Shown here: piece after piece, positions 26,449-35,292 of the stretch
How the letters are laid out: the number at the start of each line of letters is the position of its first letter
How positions within the stretch are numbered: the first letter of the stretch is position 1
NCBI RefSeq assembly: GCF_016427605.1
Contig: NZ_JAELXQ010000003.1
Span: 124,001 to 188,000, forward strand
Direction: 5' to 3'
From: Ochrobactrum sp. Q0168
Lineage (GTDB): Bacteria; Pseudomonadota; Alphaproteobacteria; Rhizobiales; Rhizobiaceae
DNA length: 64,000 bases
Made by a program: the position numbers and the translations under genes
Notes under the pieces: model-generated
What the model was told of the DNA's origin: nothing
Databases searched by the model: none
The model's input: only the letters and a program-made list of their open reading frames with translations

Positions 26449-27273
26449 TTACTTGTCCCAGACAGGCGCCAGCTCGGGAGGGCTGACCAGACGTCCGTCG
26501 GGACGGGCGAGCTTTGCAATCGCTGCCATGTCTTCAGAATTGAGTTCAAAGTCGAACAGATCGAAGTTTTCCGCGACACGTCCCGGCTTGGCGGTCTTCG
26601 AAAGCGCGATGAAACCGCGTTCGATGAGCCAGCGCAGCGCAACCTGTGCGGCGGTCTTGCCGTATTTTGCACCAATGGCCTGCAAAGCCGGATCGCGCGG
26701 AACCGCGCCATCGGCCATGCCGAAATAGGCGGTGATGGCAACGCCAGCTTCCTTGGCGGCAGCAGTAATCGCGTTCTGGTCGAGATAAGGGTGAACCTCG
26801 ATCTGGTTGGTCACGATTGGCGCAGGGCTGCGTTCAATCGATTCTTTCATCTGCGCGATATTCTGGTTGCTGACGCCGATAAAGCGCGTCTTGCCTGAAG
26901 CCTGAACCGCATTCAGCAAGTCGACCTGTTCAGCAATCGATACTTTGTGGGCTGGCCAGTGCAGAAGCAGCAGATCGACCTGATCGACTTGCAGCTTGTC
27001 GAGGCTTTCGGTCACGGACGAGGTGAACTTCTCTTCGCTATAATTATCGACCCAGACCTTGGTGGTCAGGAACAGATCGTCGCGACGCGCGCCAGCCTTC
27101 TGCAAGGCTTGGCCAAGGGCTGCTTCGTTCTGATAGATTTGAGCGGTATCGAAATGGCGGAAACCTGCTTCCAGTGCGGCTGGAATGACAGCTTCCACTT
27201 CGGCGTCCGACATGCGGAAAACGCCGAAACCGAGCGCGGGAATGGCCGCGCCATGTGCGTTGACGATCTTCAT
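26449..27273 (-). CDS. Aldo/keto reductase
   Basis: The 274-residue NADPH-dependent oxidoreductase has the AKR fold and catalytic set: Asp in FRHFDTAQIYQNEAALGQAL with Tyr (about residues 38-57), Lys in DLFLTTKVWVDNYS and His in VDLLLLHWPA. The start at 27273 follows AGGAGTTACC. A longer frame upstream is rejected since it adds 51 unrelated residues. It is divergently arranged to a LysR regulator and followed by an MFS exporter. Together they may detoxify and export a carbonyl compound (inference). Confidence 0.88.
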   Translation of the reverse strand: MKIVNAHGAAIPALGFGVFRMSDAEVEAVIPAALEAGFRHFDTAQIYQNEAALGQALQKAGARRDDLFLTTKVWVDNYSEEKFTSSVTESLDKLQVDQVDLLLLHWPAHKVSIAEQVDLLNAVQASGKTRFIGVSNQNIAQMKESIERSPAPIVTNQIEVHPYLDQNAITAAAKEAGVAITAYFGMADGAVPRDPALQAIGAKYGKTAAQVALRWLIERGFIALSKTAKPGRVAENFDLFDFELNSEDMAAIAKLARPDGRLVSPPELAPVWDK

Positions 27274-27428
27274 GGTAACTCCTGTTGGCTGGCTGGAGGC
27301 GTTTCGCGCGGGGAGCACACGAAGCTTGGGAGGCAGACGCTTCCAGTCAGGCATCTTGCAGAATCCTGTGATGCCCCAAGAAATAGGCTCAACATTCCCA
27401 CTTGAAAATGCATTTGCGTTCCACATTA

Positions 27429-27449
27429 TCTATGAAACGATTTCACAGA
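27429..27449 (+). promoter_or_regulatory. LysR-type T-N11-A dyad between divergent genes
   Basis: TGAAA (27433-27437), CGA, TTTCA (27441-27445) is a perfect 5-3-5 palindrome of T-N11-A form. It sits in a longer near-symmetric segment, TCTATGAAACGATTTCACAG, that ends about 12 bp before the LysR start. This is the expected place for LysR autoregulation and control of the divergent reductase/exporter pair. Confidence 0.55.
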
Positions 27450-27460
27450 TGGGGTCATGA

Positions 27461-28363
27461 ATGGACAATCGCGCCGGTGAGATGCAGGTGTTCCTGCGGG
27501 TCGTGGAGGCGGGCAGCTTTTCCGAGGCTGCGCGCCTTTTGCGCATGAACCCGTCCACGATCAGCAAGCTGATTTCCCGCATCGAGACGCGGCTTGGCGT
27601 GCGGCTTCTGGAACGGTCGTCGCGCCGCCTTTCGCTGACCGCTGAGGGCCGCATTTATTATGAGCGCAGCCAGGGGCTGCTGCACGACTTCGACGAGATC
27701 GAGCGCGAACTGTCGCAAGGTTCGGCCAGCACCGGCGGCACGGTGCGTATCAGCACGTCTGTTGCGCTGGGCACACTGGGGCTGGAGCCGGTGCTGCCGG
27801 AATTTCTCGGCGCCTATCCGAATATTGTGGTGGACCTGTCGCTCAATGACGAGATTGTCGACCTCTATCGCGACCGGACCGATGTGGCGTTTCGCACCGG
27901 CAAGCTTGCAAATTCCAGCATGATGATGCGCAAGATCGGTCTGGCGCGGCGCAAGATCGTGGCGGCCCCCGCCTATCTGGAGCGCTGCGGTACGCCGCGC
28001 TCGGTTGACGATCTGGCCGAGCATAATTGCATCGGCTTCAACTTTCGCCGCGTTGCGCCGGTCTGGCCGCTCAAGGAAAGTGGTCGCATTGTCGACCGCG
28101 CCGTCTATGGATCGTTGCTCGCCAATAATGGTGAAACGGTGCGCCGCATGGCTGTCGCCGGGGTGGGACTGGCCCGCATCGCACATTACCATGCGCGCGA
28201 CGATATAGCTGCCGGACGGCTGGTCGAGGTACTGGCGGATGTCATCGAAAGCGATGAGGAAGAGGTGAATGCCGTGTTCCTCGGCGGCGCGCGGCTGCCC
28301 CAGCGCGTGAAGGTTTTTCTGGATTTCGCAGTGCCGCGCTTGCAGGCATTTCTCGCCCTGTGA
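27461..28363 (+). CDS. LysR family transcriptional regulator
   Basis: The 300 residues have a winged HTH (MQVFLRVVEAGSFSEAARLLRMNPSTISKLISRIETRLGVRLLER, from about residue 7) and the effector domain from about 90. It is transcribed away from the aldo/keto reductase and MFS genes, the classical divergent LysR layout, with a T-N11-A palindrome between them. It is not a close copy of the LysR gene at 1336-2259. The effector is unknown. Confidence 0.9.
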   Translation: MDNRAGEMQVFLRVVEAGSFSEAARLLRMNPSTISKLISRIETRLGVRLLERSSRRLSLTAEGRIYYERSQGLLHDFDEIERELSQGSASTGGTVRISTSVALGTLGLEPVLPEFLGAYPNIVVDLSLNDEIVDLYRDRTDVAFRTGKLANSSMMMRKIGLARRKIVAAPAYLERCGTPRSVDDLAEHNCIGFNFRRVAPVWPLKESGRIVDRAVYGSLLANNGETVRRMAVAGVGLARIAHYHARDDIAAGRLVEVLADVIESDEEEVNAVFLGGARLPQRVKVFLDFAVPRLQAFLAL

Positions 28364-28401
28364 CGCGGCGGTCACGCCGAATCATGTTGCATATTTGCTT
28401 C

Positions 28402-28432
28402 TAAGCGTCCGTTTTCCGCATAAAACGGCGCT
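28402..28432 (+). terminator. Weak hairpin after the LysR gene
   Basis: CCGTTTT (28409-28415) pairs with AAAACGG (28422-28428) around the loop CCGCAT, with partial GCG/CGC extension. There is no strong U-tract, so termination is uncertain. The remaining intergenic DNA to 28610 is AT-rich and presumably holds the ABC transporter promoter. Confidence 0.35.
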
Positions 28433-28610
28433 TTCCCATAAAATTTAGCACATCCAATAGCTGAACGATTTCAGGTTCTTGAGATGGCGTGCCCGGCTTT
28501 TCAAGAATACGTGCTCTCGTTTTGTATTGACTGTTAACATTGCGTTAACCACAGTTTGTTGCAATGTGTTACACAGAGTTACAATCGGTGAACTGGAAGC
28601 GAGGTGCGGA

Positions 28611-30524
28611 TTGAAAGGAGTACGGCAGATAGAACGACAGTCCCGGCAGGCAAGCCTGCACCAAGGGGACAAGTCTGCCGTGGCCAGCATGACCTCGTTC
28701 TGGGGCTTGATGCGCGCCTATTGGGTGTCCGACCGCTGGAAAGAAGCCTGGGCGCTCACCGCCGCGATTTTTCTTCTGACGGCTTTCGTCAGCAAGACGA
28801 CGGTCTGGGTGGCGGAAGCCTCCGGCCATCTGATGAACTCCATCGTCAATGTGAACACGGCACCGGTTCAAAACCCGCTGATTGCGATTTCCACCAATGC
28901 CGGTGTCCTGATCCTGCTGATGCTGGCCAAGGATGGGATGCTGGTCGGCTCGCGCCATTTCCTCTCCACCACTTTGCATCGCAAGTGGCGCAAGTGGCTG
29001 AACGACCAGTTCTCCGCAGCGCTTCTCAATAGCAGGCACACGCATTTCCATTTGCAACAGGGCCGAGGCAAGGACCAGATCGACAATGTCGATCAGCGCC
29101 TGCAGGAATCCATCAAGGGCATGACAGGCGGGGCCATCGGCCTCGTAATGGGCATTGTCGGCGTCGTTCTGTCGGCCTTCTTCATCGGCCAGAAGCTCAT
29201 TGAAATGTCGACGGATGTGGAAGGGCTGGAAGTCCTCGGCTCCTATGGCAGCGCGGTTCTCGCCTTCGCCGCCATCCTGATTTACGTGCCGCTTGGCACA
29301 TTCGTCGCCATTAAGATCGGTCGCCGTCTGGAGCGCCTCAACCTCGGCATTCAGCAGGCGGAAGGTTCCTATCGTGGCGAGTGGACGACCCTTCTGCGTC
29401 GCAGTTTCCAGATTTCCGCCTCCAATGGCGAGGCCGTCCAGCGTTCGGTGAATGAACGTCTCTACAAGGATGTCGACGGCACGTGGAACAAGCTCAATCG
29501 TTTTGACGCGGCCTATCTGGCTTTCTCGCAGGCCTATGGCTTCCTGTCCAACCGCATCGTCGCCTATATTCCGGGTCTCCTGCCCTATATGAGCGGATCG
29601 GTGAGCTTCCGTAATTATGTCACGGGTGCGGAACTGGTTGCCGCCATGATCAATGATTGCTCGTGGTTCATTCAGGTTATGCCTGCAATCGCCAATCTGC
29701 GCGCCAATGCAAACCGCGTGACCGGGCTGGCTCAGGCTATGGAAAATGTGCAGGACCCGACGGAATTCTATGCGCGCTCGGGCGTCAATCGCTTTGCTTT
29801 CGCCCGTCAGCATCCGCGCTTCGGCCTGTCTGTCCGCAACCTCACACTGATGCAGGGGCCGGACAGCGAGGCGCCGTTCCTGCGCTCCGGCGTGATCAAT
29901 ATCCGTGCTGGCGACTGGGTCTTTATGCGCGGTGAATCGGGCTCGGGCAAAACCTCTTTCGTCAAGGCGCTGAACGGGCTCTGGCCCTATGGCACCGGCG
30001 ATATCATCTATCCGCTGAATGCGACCTCGCTCTATGCGACGCAGGATGCGAAGTTTCCGTCCGTATCGCTGAAGCAGCTTGTCAGCCTGCCGGGCGATGC
30101 CGAAAGTTTTGGCGATCTTGCCGTGGCAGCCGTCCTGCATGAAGCGGGTCTCGGCGAATTCATCGAACGGATGAACGACAGCGATGCCGGTGGCGCGCCC
30201 TGGGATATGGTTCTGTCCGGCGGGCAGAAGCAGAAGATCGTGCTGGCGCGCATTCTCCTGCACAAGCCTTCGATCATCTTCCTCGACGAAGCCACAGGCG
30301 CTCTCGATCCAGCTGCAAAGGCACGCTTCCATACAGCCCTGAAGACCCGCTGCCCCGATGCCATCGTCATCAGTATCATGCATGAGGAAAAGCTGCCGCT
30401 GCTCGAAAACGGCGCGCAGGTCTATTCCCATGTGCTGGATATCCGCAATGGCTATGTCTCGCTGCGTCCGGTCCATTTCGATCTTCCGGGTACTGCCAAT
30501 GCCCCGCTCATCGCGGCTGAATAA
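28611..30524 (+). CDS. ABC transporter, fused permease and ATPase (SbmA/BacA-YddA-like)
   Basis: The protein has an N-terminal SbmA/BacA-like transmembrane domain (about residues 30-380, with FVSKTTVWVAEASGHLMNSI and LHRKWRKWLNDQF) fused to a nucleotide-binding domain. Walker A is GESGSGKTSF, the signature LSGGQKQKI and Walker B IIFLDEATGALD. This architecture is the YddA/ABCD-like branch linked to peptide or vitamin B12 uptake. TTG 28611 with GCGAGG upstream gives 637 residues; ATG 28689 is the alternative. The frame opens further to 28479 but that part lacks family features. Substrate unknown. Confidence 0.82.
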   Translation: MKGVRQIERQSRQASLHQGDKSAVASMTSFWGLMRAYWVSDRWKEAWALTAAIFLLTAFVSKTTVWVAEASGHLMNSIVNVNTAPVQNPLIAISTNAGVLILLMLAKDGMLVGSRHFLSTTLHRKWRKWLNDQFSAALLNSRHTHFHLQQGRGKDQIDNVDQRLQESIKGMTGGAIGLVMGIVGVVLSAFFIGQKLIEMSTDVEGLEVLGSYGSAVLAFAAILIYVPLGTFVAIKIGRRLERLNLGIQQAEGSYRGEWTTLLRRSFQISASNGEAVQRSVNERLYKDVDGTWNKLNRFDAAYLAFSQAYGFLSNRIVAYIPGLLPYMSGSVSFRNYVTGAELVAAMINDCSWFIQVMPAIANLRANANRVTGLAQAMENVQDPTEFYARSGVNRFAFARQHPRFGLSVRNLTLMQGPDSEAPFLRSGVINIRAGDWVFMRGESGSGKTSFVKALNGLWPYGTGDIIYPLNATSLYATQDAKFPSVSLKQLVSLPGDAESFGDLAVAAVLHEAGLGEFIERMNDSDAGGAPWDMVLSGGQKQKIVLARILLHKPSIIFLDEATGALDPAAKARFHTALKTRCPDAIVISIMHEEKLPLLENGAQVYSHVLDIRNGYVSLRPVHFDLPGTANAPLIAAE

Positions 30525-30551
30525 TCGCTGTCTATAACGCAGGGTTGTAAA

Positions 30552-30590
30552 AGTCCAAATTTGGACTATATTCCATTCTGGATGAATGGA
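30552..30590 (+). promoter_or_regulatory. Two palindromes upstream of the RES/Xre operon
   Basis: A perfect 16-bp palindrome AGTCCAAATTTGGACT (30552-30567) is followed by TCCATTC (30572-30578) and GAATGGA (30584-30590) with a 5-base spacer. They span the probable promoter and end 8 bp before the antitoxin start. The ribosome site GGAG lies at the second palindrome's edge. Toxin-antitoxin operons are usually repressed by the antitoxin or the complex bound at such sites. Confidence 0.65.
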
Positions 30591-30597
30591 GACAATC

Positions 30598-31125
30598 ATG
30601 GCTCGTGGCAATGTGGCAATAAAGACAGGGATTGAAAAAGGACCGGATGTTCTCGATCCGCGCCGTTTCAGCCCATTGTCGCGCAAGCGGTTGAGCGCGC
30701 CCGGTCTGCGCACCTTTCTGGCCATTGCCGATCTCTGGGGGCTGGACGAGCAGCAGCGCCTGCTGGTGCTGGGTCTTCCGTCGCGCTCGACCTATTATAA
30801 CTGGGTCAAGGCCGTGCGCGAGCATCGCGATATCACGCTGGATGTCGATGTGCTAACGCGCCTGTCCGCCGTGCTGGGCATCCATCAGGCGCTGGGCGTT
30901 CTCTATGCGGATGAGATGGCGGGCGTGCGCTGGCTGAAGACGCCCAATCGCGCAACGGTGTTTGGCGGTCATGCGCCGCTGAGGCTGGTGACAGGTGGCA
31001 CACAGGACGGATTGCTGACCGTGCGGCGGTTTCTCGATGCGGCGCGTGGCGGCCACTTCATGGAACCAAACGAAATCGACAGCGCGTTCACGCCTTATCG
31101 CGATTCCGACGTGGTGTTTTCGTGA
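30598..31125 (+). CDS. Xre/MbcA/ParS-type antitoxin (DUF2384)
   Basis: The 175-residue protein has an Xre-like HTH region (about 35-85, with LRTFLAIADLWGLDEQQRLLVLGLPSRSTYYNW) and a C-terminal toxin-binding domain (ALGVLYADEMAGVRWLKTPN, then GGTQDGLLTVRRFLDAARGG) typical of antitoxins that pair with RES toxins. ATG 30598 is preferred over 30586 because GGAG is 6 bp upstream. The RES toxin gene overlaps its stop by 4 bp, so translation is coupled. Two palindromes upstream suggest autorepression. Confidence 0.9.
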   Translation: MARGNVAIKTGIEKGPDVLDPRRFSPLSRKRLSAPGLRTFLAIADLWGLDEQQRLLVLGLPSRSTYYNWVKAVREHRDITLDVDVLTRLSAVLGIHQALGVLYADEMAGVRWLKTPNRATVFGGHAPLRLVTGGTQDGLLTVRRFLDAARGGHFMEPNEIDSAFTPYRDSDVVFS

Positions 31126-31787
31126 GGCGCAATCCCGCGCCGCAACCAAGCTACCGGCTTATTCCGTCGCGTTTTCCGCCGGTCGGACTTTTCGACACGG
31201 TGGCGACCGCTGCCGATCTGGAAGCGGTGATGGAACTGGCGGGCTGGACCAATGACCGGCTTCTGGTCGAGCGCCTGCAAAGGCTGCCGCATGAGGAATG
31301 GGTGTTCGGCAGGCCGAATTCCAGCGTGGTCATGGCGACATTCCTGCATGTCGCGCCCGGCGGCATGCGGTTCAACGGGCCAGAGCTTGGCGCGTGGTAT
31401 GCCGCCGCCAGCCTCACCACTTCCGTGGTGGAAATCGCGCATCATATGCGCCGCGAGGCGGTCGCCACGGGGCAGGCAACACTTTCCCGAACATTCCGCG
31501 TCTATAGCGCGCGGCTTGAAGGCGATTTCGTTGATATATGCGGCGAACAGGCGGCGAGGCCGGAAGTCTACGCATCCGACCATTATGGCGCATCGCAGCA
31601 ATTCGGTGAGGACATGCGCGCTGCCGGAGAAACCGGCATCCTGTTCGACAGCCTGCGTCATGAGGGCGGCATCAACATCGCCGCTTTTCGCCCAAACCGC
31701 ATTCTCGATGTGGTGCAGGGCGACCACTACGATGTGACGGTTGAAGCGTCATCGCAGAAAATTCAGGCGAAGAAGCTGTCTGGATAA
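31122..31787 (+). CDS. RES domain toxin (NAD+-degrading)
   Basis: The 221 residues form a RES domain. The conserved Arg is in PSYRLIPSRFPPVGLFDTV, a Tyr in FNGPELGAWYAAASLTTSVVEI with the Glu shortly after, and later the SLRHEGGINIAAF segment in place of the usual Ser-containing loop. RES toxins of this kind degrade NAD+ and are held inactive by an Xre-type antitoxin. It overlaps the antitoxin gene by 4 bp and is convergent with the CDF transporter, 9 bp away. Whether it is active depends on the third catalytic position, which I cannot assign with certainty. Confidence 0.88.
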   Translation: MRRNPAPQPSYRLIPSRFPPVGLFDTVATAADLEAVMELAGWTNDRLLVERLQRLPHEEWVFGRPNSSVVMATFLHVAPGGMRFNGPELGAWYAAASLTTSVVEIAHHMRREAVATGQATLSRTFRVYSARLEGDFVDICGEQAARPEVYASDHYGASQQFGEDMRAAGETGILFDSLRHEGGINIAAFRPNRILDVVQGDHYDVTVEASSQKIQAKKLSG

Positions 31788-31795
31788 GGCAGTTG

Positions 31796-32722
31796 TTACA
31801 CCGCCCATTCCACATCGGTGGTGAAAGCGATGGTGAGCCAGCGGTCCGGGCTTTCCTCGCCCAGCGCATTACCGATTTCATCGCGCAAGGCGTCCCATTC
31901 TTCCAGACGCCGGGGCGGCAGGTTGGGCGGGACGATGAAGTAAAGTTCGATCTGCTTGCCGCGACCGACTTTCGCAACATAAGCGCGATAGGACACGAAG
32001 CCATGGCGCTTCACAAAGTCCTGCGCCACGCTGTCGACATGCTGTTTGAGATCGGCGGGCGTGACCAGAAAAATATCGGCCAGCGCCTGTTTGATCGTGC
32101 CGATGGGCATCGGGATAATGACGAGACACACCACAGCCAGCACTGTCGGGTCGATATAGGGCGCAATCCATCCAAGCGCTGTGCCCTCCAGAAGATAGCC
32201 GATCAGAAAGGCGACCAACAGCGCGGCGGTAATGCCGCCCGACATGATCCAGGCCTTGGCGTCCAGCGCCACGAAATCCGATTTGAGTTTGCGATTGGCG
32301 CGCATTTCGAACCAGGCCATGCCGAGGCAGGCAATCAATGCCACCACGGCATAGAAAATGGCATAGGTGAATTCGAGATGGCGCCCGCCCTGCATGATGA
32401 TGGCGATCGCATTGATGAGCGCATAGATTGCAACGCCGGTCAGCATGATGCCGTTGAGGCCCAGTACCATCGGCTCCAGATGCCAGAAACCCATGGTGAA
32501 ACGTTCACGCAGTTTGCGGTTGGTCCGCTCCGGCAAGGCGGAAAGCGCGATCAGCCGCGATACGATGAGCGCCAGCCCGCTCATGGCCGCATCGGCCAGC
32601 ATATAGACACCGTCGAATACAATAGAGAATGAACCGGACAAAAGACCGAATACGACGCCGAAACCGGCGACAAGGAGAGTAACACCTATCGAGACTTGAA
32701 GGACAGTTTGTTCACGGCGCAA
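31796..32722 (-). CDS. Cation diffusion facilitator family transporter
   Basis: The 308-residue protein has about six membrane helices and a cytoplasmic C-terminal domain, the CDF layout for divalent metal export (Zn, Fe, Mn, Co). TM2 carries FDGVYMLADAAMSG, equivalent to the metal-site D-x3-D motif, and the TM5 region reads SDFVALDAKAWIMSGG. The C-terminal part (about 210-308) is the usual regulatory domain. It is a divergent member; the metal cannot be given. It stands alone, convergent with the RES toxin. Confidence 0.85.
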   Translation of the reverse strand: MRREQTVLQVSIGVTLLVAGFGVVFGLLSGSFSIVFDGVYMLADAAMSGLALIVSRLIALSALPERTNRKLRERFTMGFWHLEPMVLGLNGIMLTGVAIYALINAIAIIMQGGRHLEFTYAIFYAVVALIACLGMAWFEMRANRKLKSDFVALDAKAWIMSGGITAALLVAFLIGYLLEGTALGWIAPYIDPTVLAVVCLVIIPMPIGTIKQALADIFLVTPADLKQHVDSVAQDFVKRHGFVSYRAYVAKVGRGKQIELYFIVPPNLPPRRLEEWDALRDEIGNALGEESPDRWLTIAFTTDVEWAV

Positions 32723-33035
32723 TTTTTACTCCAAAACTAAACATCAAATCGGCGGTAAGGCAGGGAGGTTCGTTCGACATTTTATTCGCGAAGCACAGGA
32801 TGGAAAATATATACATAGAATGTATGAAACCGGCAAATTCGGGATGTTTTTATTGAAGAATCCTCTAACATGAAACTTATCGCTTCGGCTTCCTGAAGCT
32901 TTCTGCGCGCTATAGTTCGCAAATGAAAAGAAGGGGTGTGTCTTGTCGATACGAATTGGCCAAAAATACGGGCACCTCATTCATGGATGGAACTGCGCTT
33001 GTCACAGCCCTCAGGCCTTGCAACTGATGGCGCGG
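32723..33035. other. Intergenic region between divergent genes
   Basis: About 310 bp separate the CDF transporter start and the amidohydrolase start. The left part is AT-rich and presumably holds both promoters. AAGGGG at 32931 lies 6 bp before a TTG (32943) in frame with the amidohydrolase, an alternative start. No other gene or repeat is visible. Confidence 0.5.
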
Positions 33036-34406
33036 ATGGAAAAGAAGCTGTCGCGCCGCAATTTGCTCAAGGCTGCAGCAGCCACGCTCACCGTCTCGGC
33101 CTTGGGCCTAACCGGCACGGCGATGGCGCAGACCAAAGCCCCGACAAAGCCGGTCCTCCTGACCAATGTAAAGATTTTCGACGGCACGGGCGCAAAGCTC
33201 ATTGAAGGCCAGAATGTTCTGGTGGAAGGCAATTTCATCAAGGCGCTGGTCGGCGCGCAGGAAACGGTCGCAGACGCGGACGTGATCGATTGCGGCGGCC
33301 GCACGCTTATGCCGGGCATGATCGAAGCGCACTGGCACTCCATTCTTGCTGGAATTTCGCAGCTGGCGGCCATGACGGCTGATATTCCCTATGTGCATCT
33401 GGTCGCCGCGCAGGAAGCGGAACGCACGGTGCTACGCGGCTTTACCACGGTGCGCGATGTCGGCGGGCCGTCTTTCGCGCTCAAGCGCGTCATCGATGAG
33501 GGCGGCGTTATTGGCCCGCGCATTTACCCCTCAGGCGCGATGATCTCACAAACTTCCGGTCATGGTGATTTTCGCATGCGCACCGATCTGCCGCGAAGCG
33601 CACAAAGCGATCTGAGCGTGGCGGAACGGGCAGGCATATCGGCCATTGCCGACGGTGAAGCGGAAGTGCTGCGCCGCGTGCGCGAGCAGTTGATGCTCGG
33701 GGCAAGCCAGATCAAGATCATGGGCGGCGGCGGTGTTTCTTCGTCTTACGACCCGATCGACGGCATCCAGTTTACCGAAGCCGAGACGAAGGCGGCTGTT
33801 GCAGCGGCCTCCGACTGGGGCACCTATGTCTGCATCCATACCTACACATCCGCCGGCATTCAGCGGGCGCTCAATTGCGGTGTGAAATCCATCGAGCATG
33901 GCCAGCTTGCCGATGAGGAAACCGTCAAGCGCATGGCCGATGCCGATGCGTGGTGGAGCATCCAGCCGTTTCTCGCCGACGAAGACGCCAATCCGAAATC
34001 CGACCCGGTGCAGCGCCAGCAACAGCAGCAGATTTCCGACGGTACTGTGCGGGCCGTCGAGCTTGGCCGGAAGTACAAGGTCAAGATGGCGCTCGGGACC
34101 GATATTCTGTTCAACCCCAAGGGCACGGCGACGCAGGGCAAGCAGCTCGCGAAATTCGCGCGCTGGTATGACAACGCGGAAGTGCTGCGCATGTTGACCA
34201 GCGGCAATGCTGATCTGGTCGCGCTTTCAGGGCCACGCAATCCTTATCCGGCTAAGCTTGGCCGCATTGAAGCGGGGGCCTATGCGGATATACTGGTGCT
34301 GGATGGCAATCCGCTCGATGATATCTCATTGATTGCCGATCCGGACCGCACCATAAAGCTCATCATGAAGGATGGGCGCATTCACAAAAACACGCTTTCG
34401 GCCTGA
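33036..34406 (+). CDS. Tat-exported amidohydrolase (imidazolonepropionase-like)
   Basis: About 456 residues start with a twin-arginine signal, KLSRRNLLKAAAATLTVSALG, cleaved near TAMA-Q. The body is a metal-dependent amidohydrolase: MPGMIEAHWHSIL (H-x-H variant), CIHTYTSAGIQRALNCGVKSIEHGQ with two metal-site His, and ALGTDIL with the catalytic Asp. The closest group is prolidase/imidazolonepropionase-like hydrolases. Start choice: ATG 33036 sits just before the Tat motif; ATG 33027 and TTG 32943 (with AAGGGG) are alternatives. The outer-membrane barrel gene follows after 11 bp, so substrates may be extracytoplasmic peptides or amides. Confidence 0.82.
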   Translation: MEKKLSRRNLLKAAAATLTVSALGLTGTAMAQTKAPTKPVLLTNVKIFDGTGAKLIEGQNVLVEGNFIKALVGAQETVADADVIDCGGRTLMPGMIEAHWHSILAGISQLAAMTADIPYVHLVAAQEAERTVLRGFTTVRDVGGPSFALKRVIDEGGVIGPRIYPSGAMISQTSGHGDFRMRTDLPRSAQSDLSVAERAGISAIADGEAEVLRRVREQLMLGASQIKIMGGGGVSSSYDPIDGIQFTEAETKAAVAAASDWGTYVCIHTYTSAGIQRALNCGVKSIEHGQLADEETVKRMADADAWWSIQPFLADEDANPKSDPVQRQQQQQISDGTVRAVELGRKYKVKMALGTDILFNPKGTATQGKQLAKFARWYDNAEVLRMLTSGNADLVALSGPRNPYPAKLGRIEAGAYADILVLDGNPLDDISLIADPDRTIKLIMKDGRIHKNTLSA

Positions 34407-34417
34407 GGGGGCGCATT

Positions 34418-35236
34418 TTGAAGAGACTCGGTCACTATGCTGTTGCCATTGTCCTGTCCCTTTGCGCAGAGGCCGCCAGTGCTGCCGATGCGGTTACGGT
34501 TCCGCCGGAGGTGCCATCCGTCGTGGAAAGCCAGCGCTGGGCCTTGCAAATCACGCCCTATGTCTGGGCTGCGGGTCTCAAGGGCGATATTTCGCCTTTC
34601 CAGCGCGCACCGACCATCGGCATCGAAAAGTCCTTTTCCGATGTGTTGAGCGATCTCAATTTCAGCGGCTTCGTCAATGTCTGGGGCCGCTACGACCGTT
34701 TCGTCGTCTCGGGCGACATGATGTATGTCGACACCACGGAAAGCCATGCTTATGGCAACCTGCCGCCGCTGCCGATTGCTATTCCATCGGGCACGGTCGT
34801 CAAGGGCGATGTGGACAGCAAGCAGTTCATGGCCACGTTGCAGGCCGGTTATCGCGTTGTCGACACACCGAAATTCACGCTCGATGCGCTGGGCGGCATT
34901 CGCTTCTGGCACATTTCCAACGATGTGACGGTGAGTGCGCTCGGCCTGACTCGGAGTTATGGCGAAAGCTTCAACTGGGTCGATCCGGTTGTAGGTACGC
35001 GGGCGCTCCTGCGCCTGACGGACAAGCTTTCCTTGCAGGCGCAGGCAGATATTGGCGGCTTTGGTGCAGGGTCTGAATTGACCTGGTCGGTCCTTGGTAC
35101 GGTCAATTATGTGCTCACCGATCACCTGTCGGTTTCGGCAGGTTATAAGGCGCTGCATGTTGATTACGACCGCGACGGCTATGTGTTCGATTCACGCCTC
35201 AACGGGCCCGTTCTGGGCGTGACCTATCGATTTTGA
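34418..35236 (+). CDS. Outer-membrane beta-barrel protein
   Basis: The 272-residue protein has a signal peptide (KRLGHYAVAIVLSLCAEAASA) and alternating-polarity strands ending GPVLGVTYRF; the C-terminal Phe is the outer-membrane barrel sorting signal. It starts at TTG 34418 after GAGGGGG, 11 bp from the amidohydrolase stop, so the two form an operon. Length suggests 8-12 strands. I do not recognise a specific porin family. It may admit the substrate or release the product of the exported amidohydrolase, which is inference. Confidence 0.75.
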   Translation: MKRLGHYAVAIVLSLCAEAASAADAVTVPPEVPSVVESQRWALQITPYVWAAGLKGDISPFQRAPTIGIEKSFSDVLSDLNFSGFVNVWGRYDRFVVSGDMMYVDTTESHAYGNLPPLPIAIPSGTVVKGDVDSKQFMATLQAGYRVVDTPKFTLDALGGIRFWHISNDVTVSALGLTRSYGESFNWVDPVVGTRALLRLTDKLSLQAQADIGGFGAGSELTWSVLGTVNYVLTDHLSVSAGYKALHVDYDRDGYVFDSRLNGPVLGVTYRF

Positions 35237-35243
35237 TCGACAG

Positions 35244-35275
35244 ATATCGAGGCCGGAATGCTCCGGCCTCGATAT
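35244..35275. terminator. Bidirectional terminator-like stem-loop
   Basis: Arms ATATCGAGGCCGGA (35244-35257) and TCCGGCCTCGATAT (35262-35275) pair perfectly over 14 bp with the loop ATGC. It lies between two convergent genes (barrel protein and amino-acid permease). No long U-tract follows on either strand, but the stem's stability and place support termination for both. Confidence 0.7.
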
Positions 35276-35292
35276 GCGCATTGATCGCCGGT

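Noticed and set aside
28569-30725. 718-codon open frame on the minus strand opposite the fused ABC transporter
   Set aside because: The plus-strand ABC protein has all its motifs; the opposite frame has none and also runs across the toxin-antitoxin promoter.
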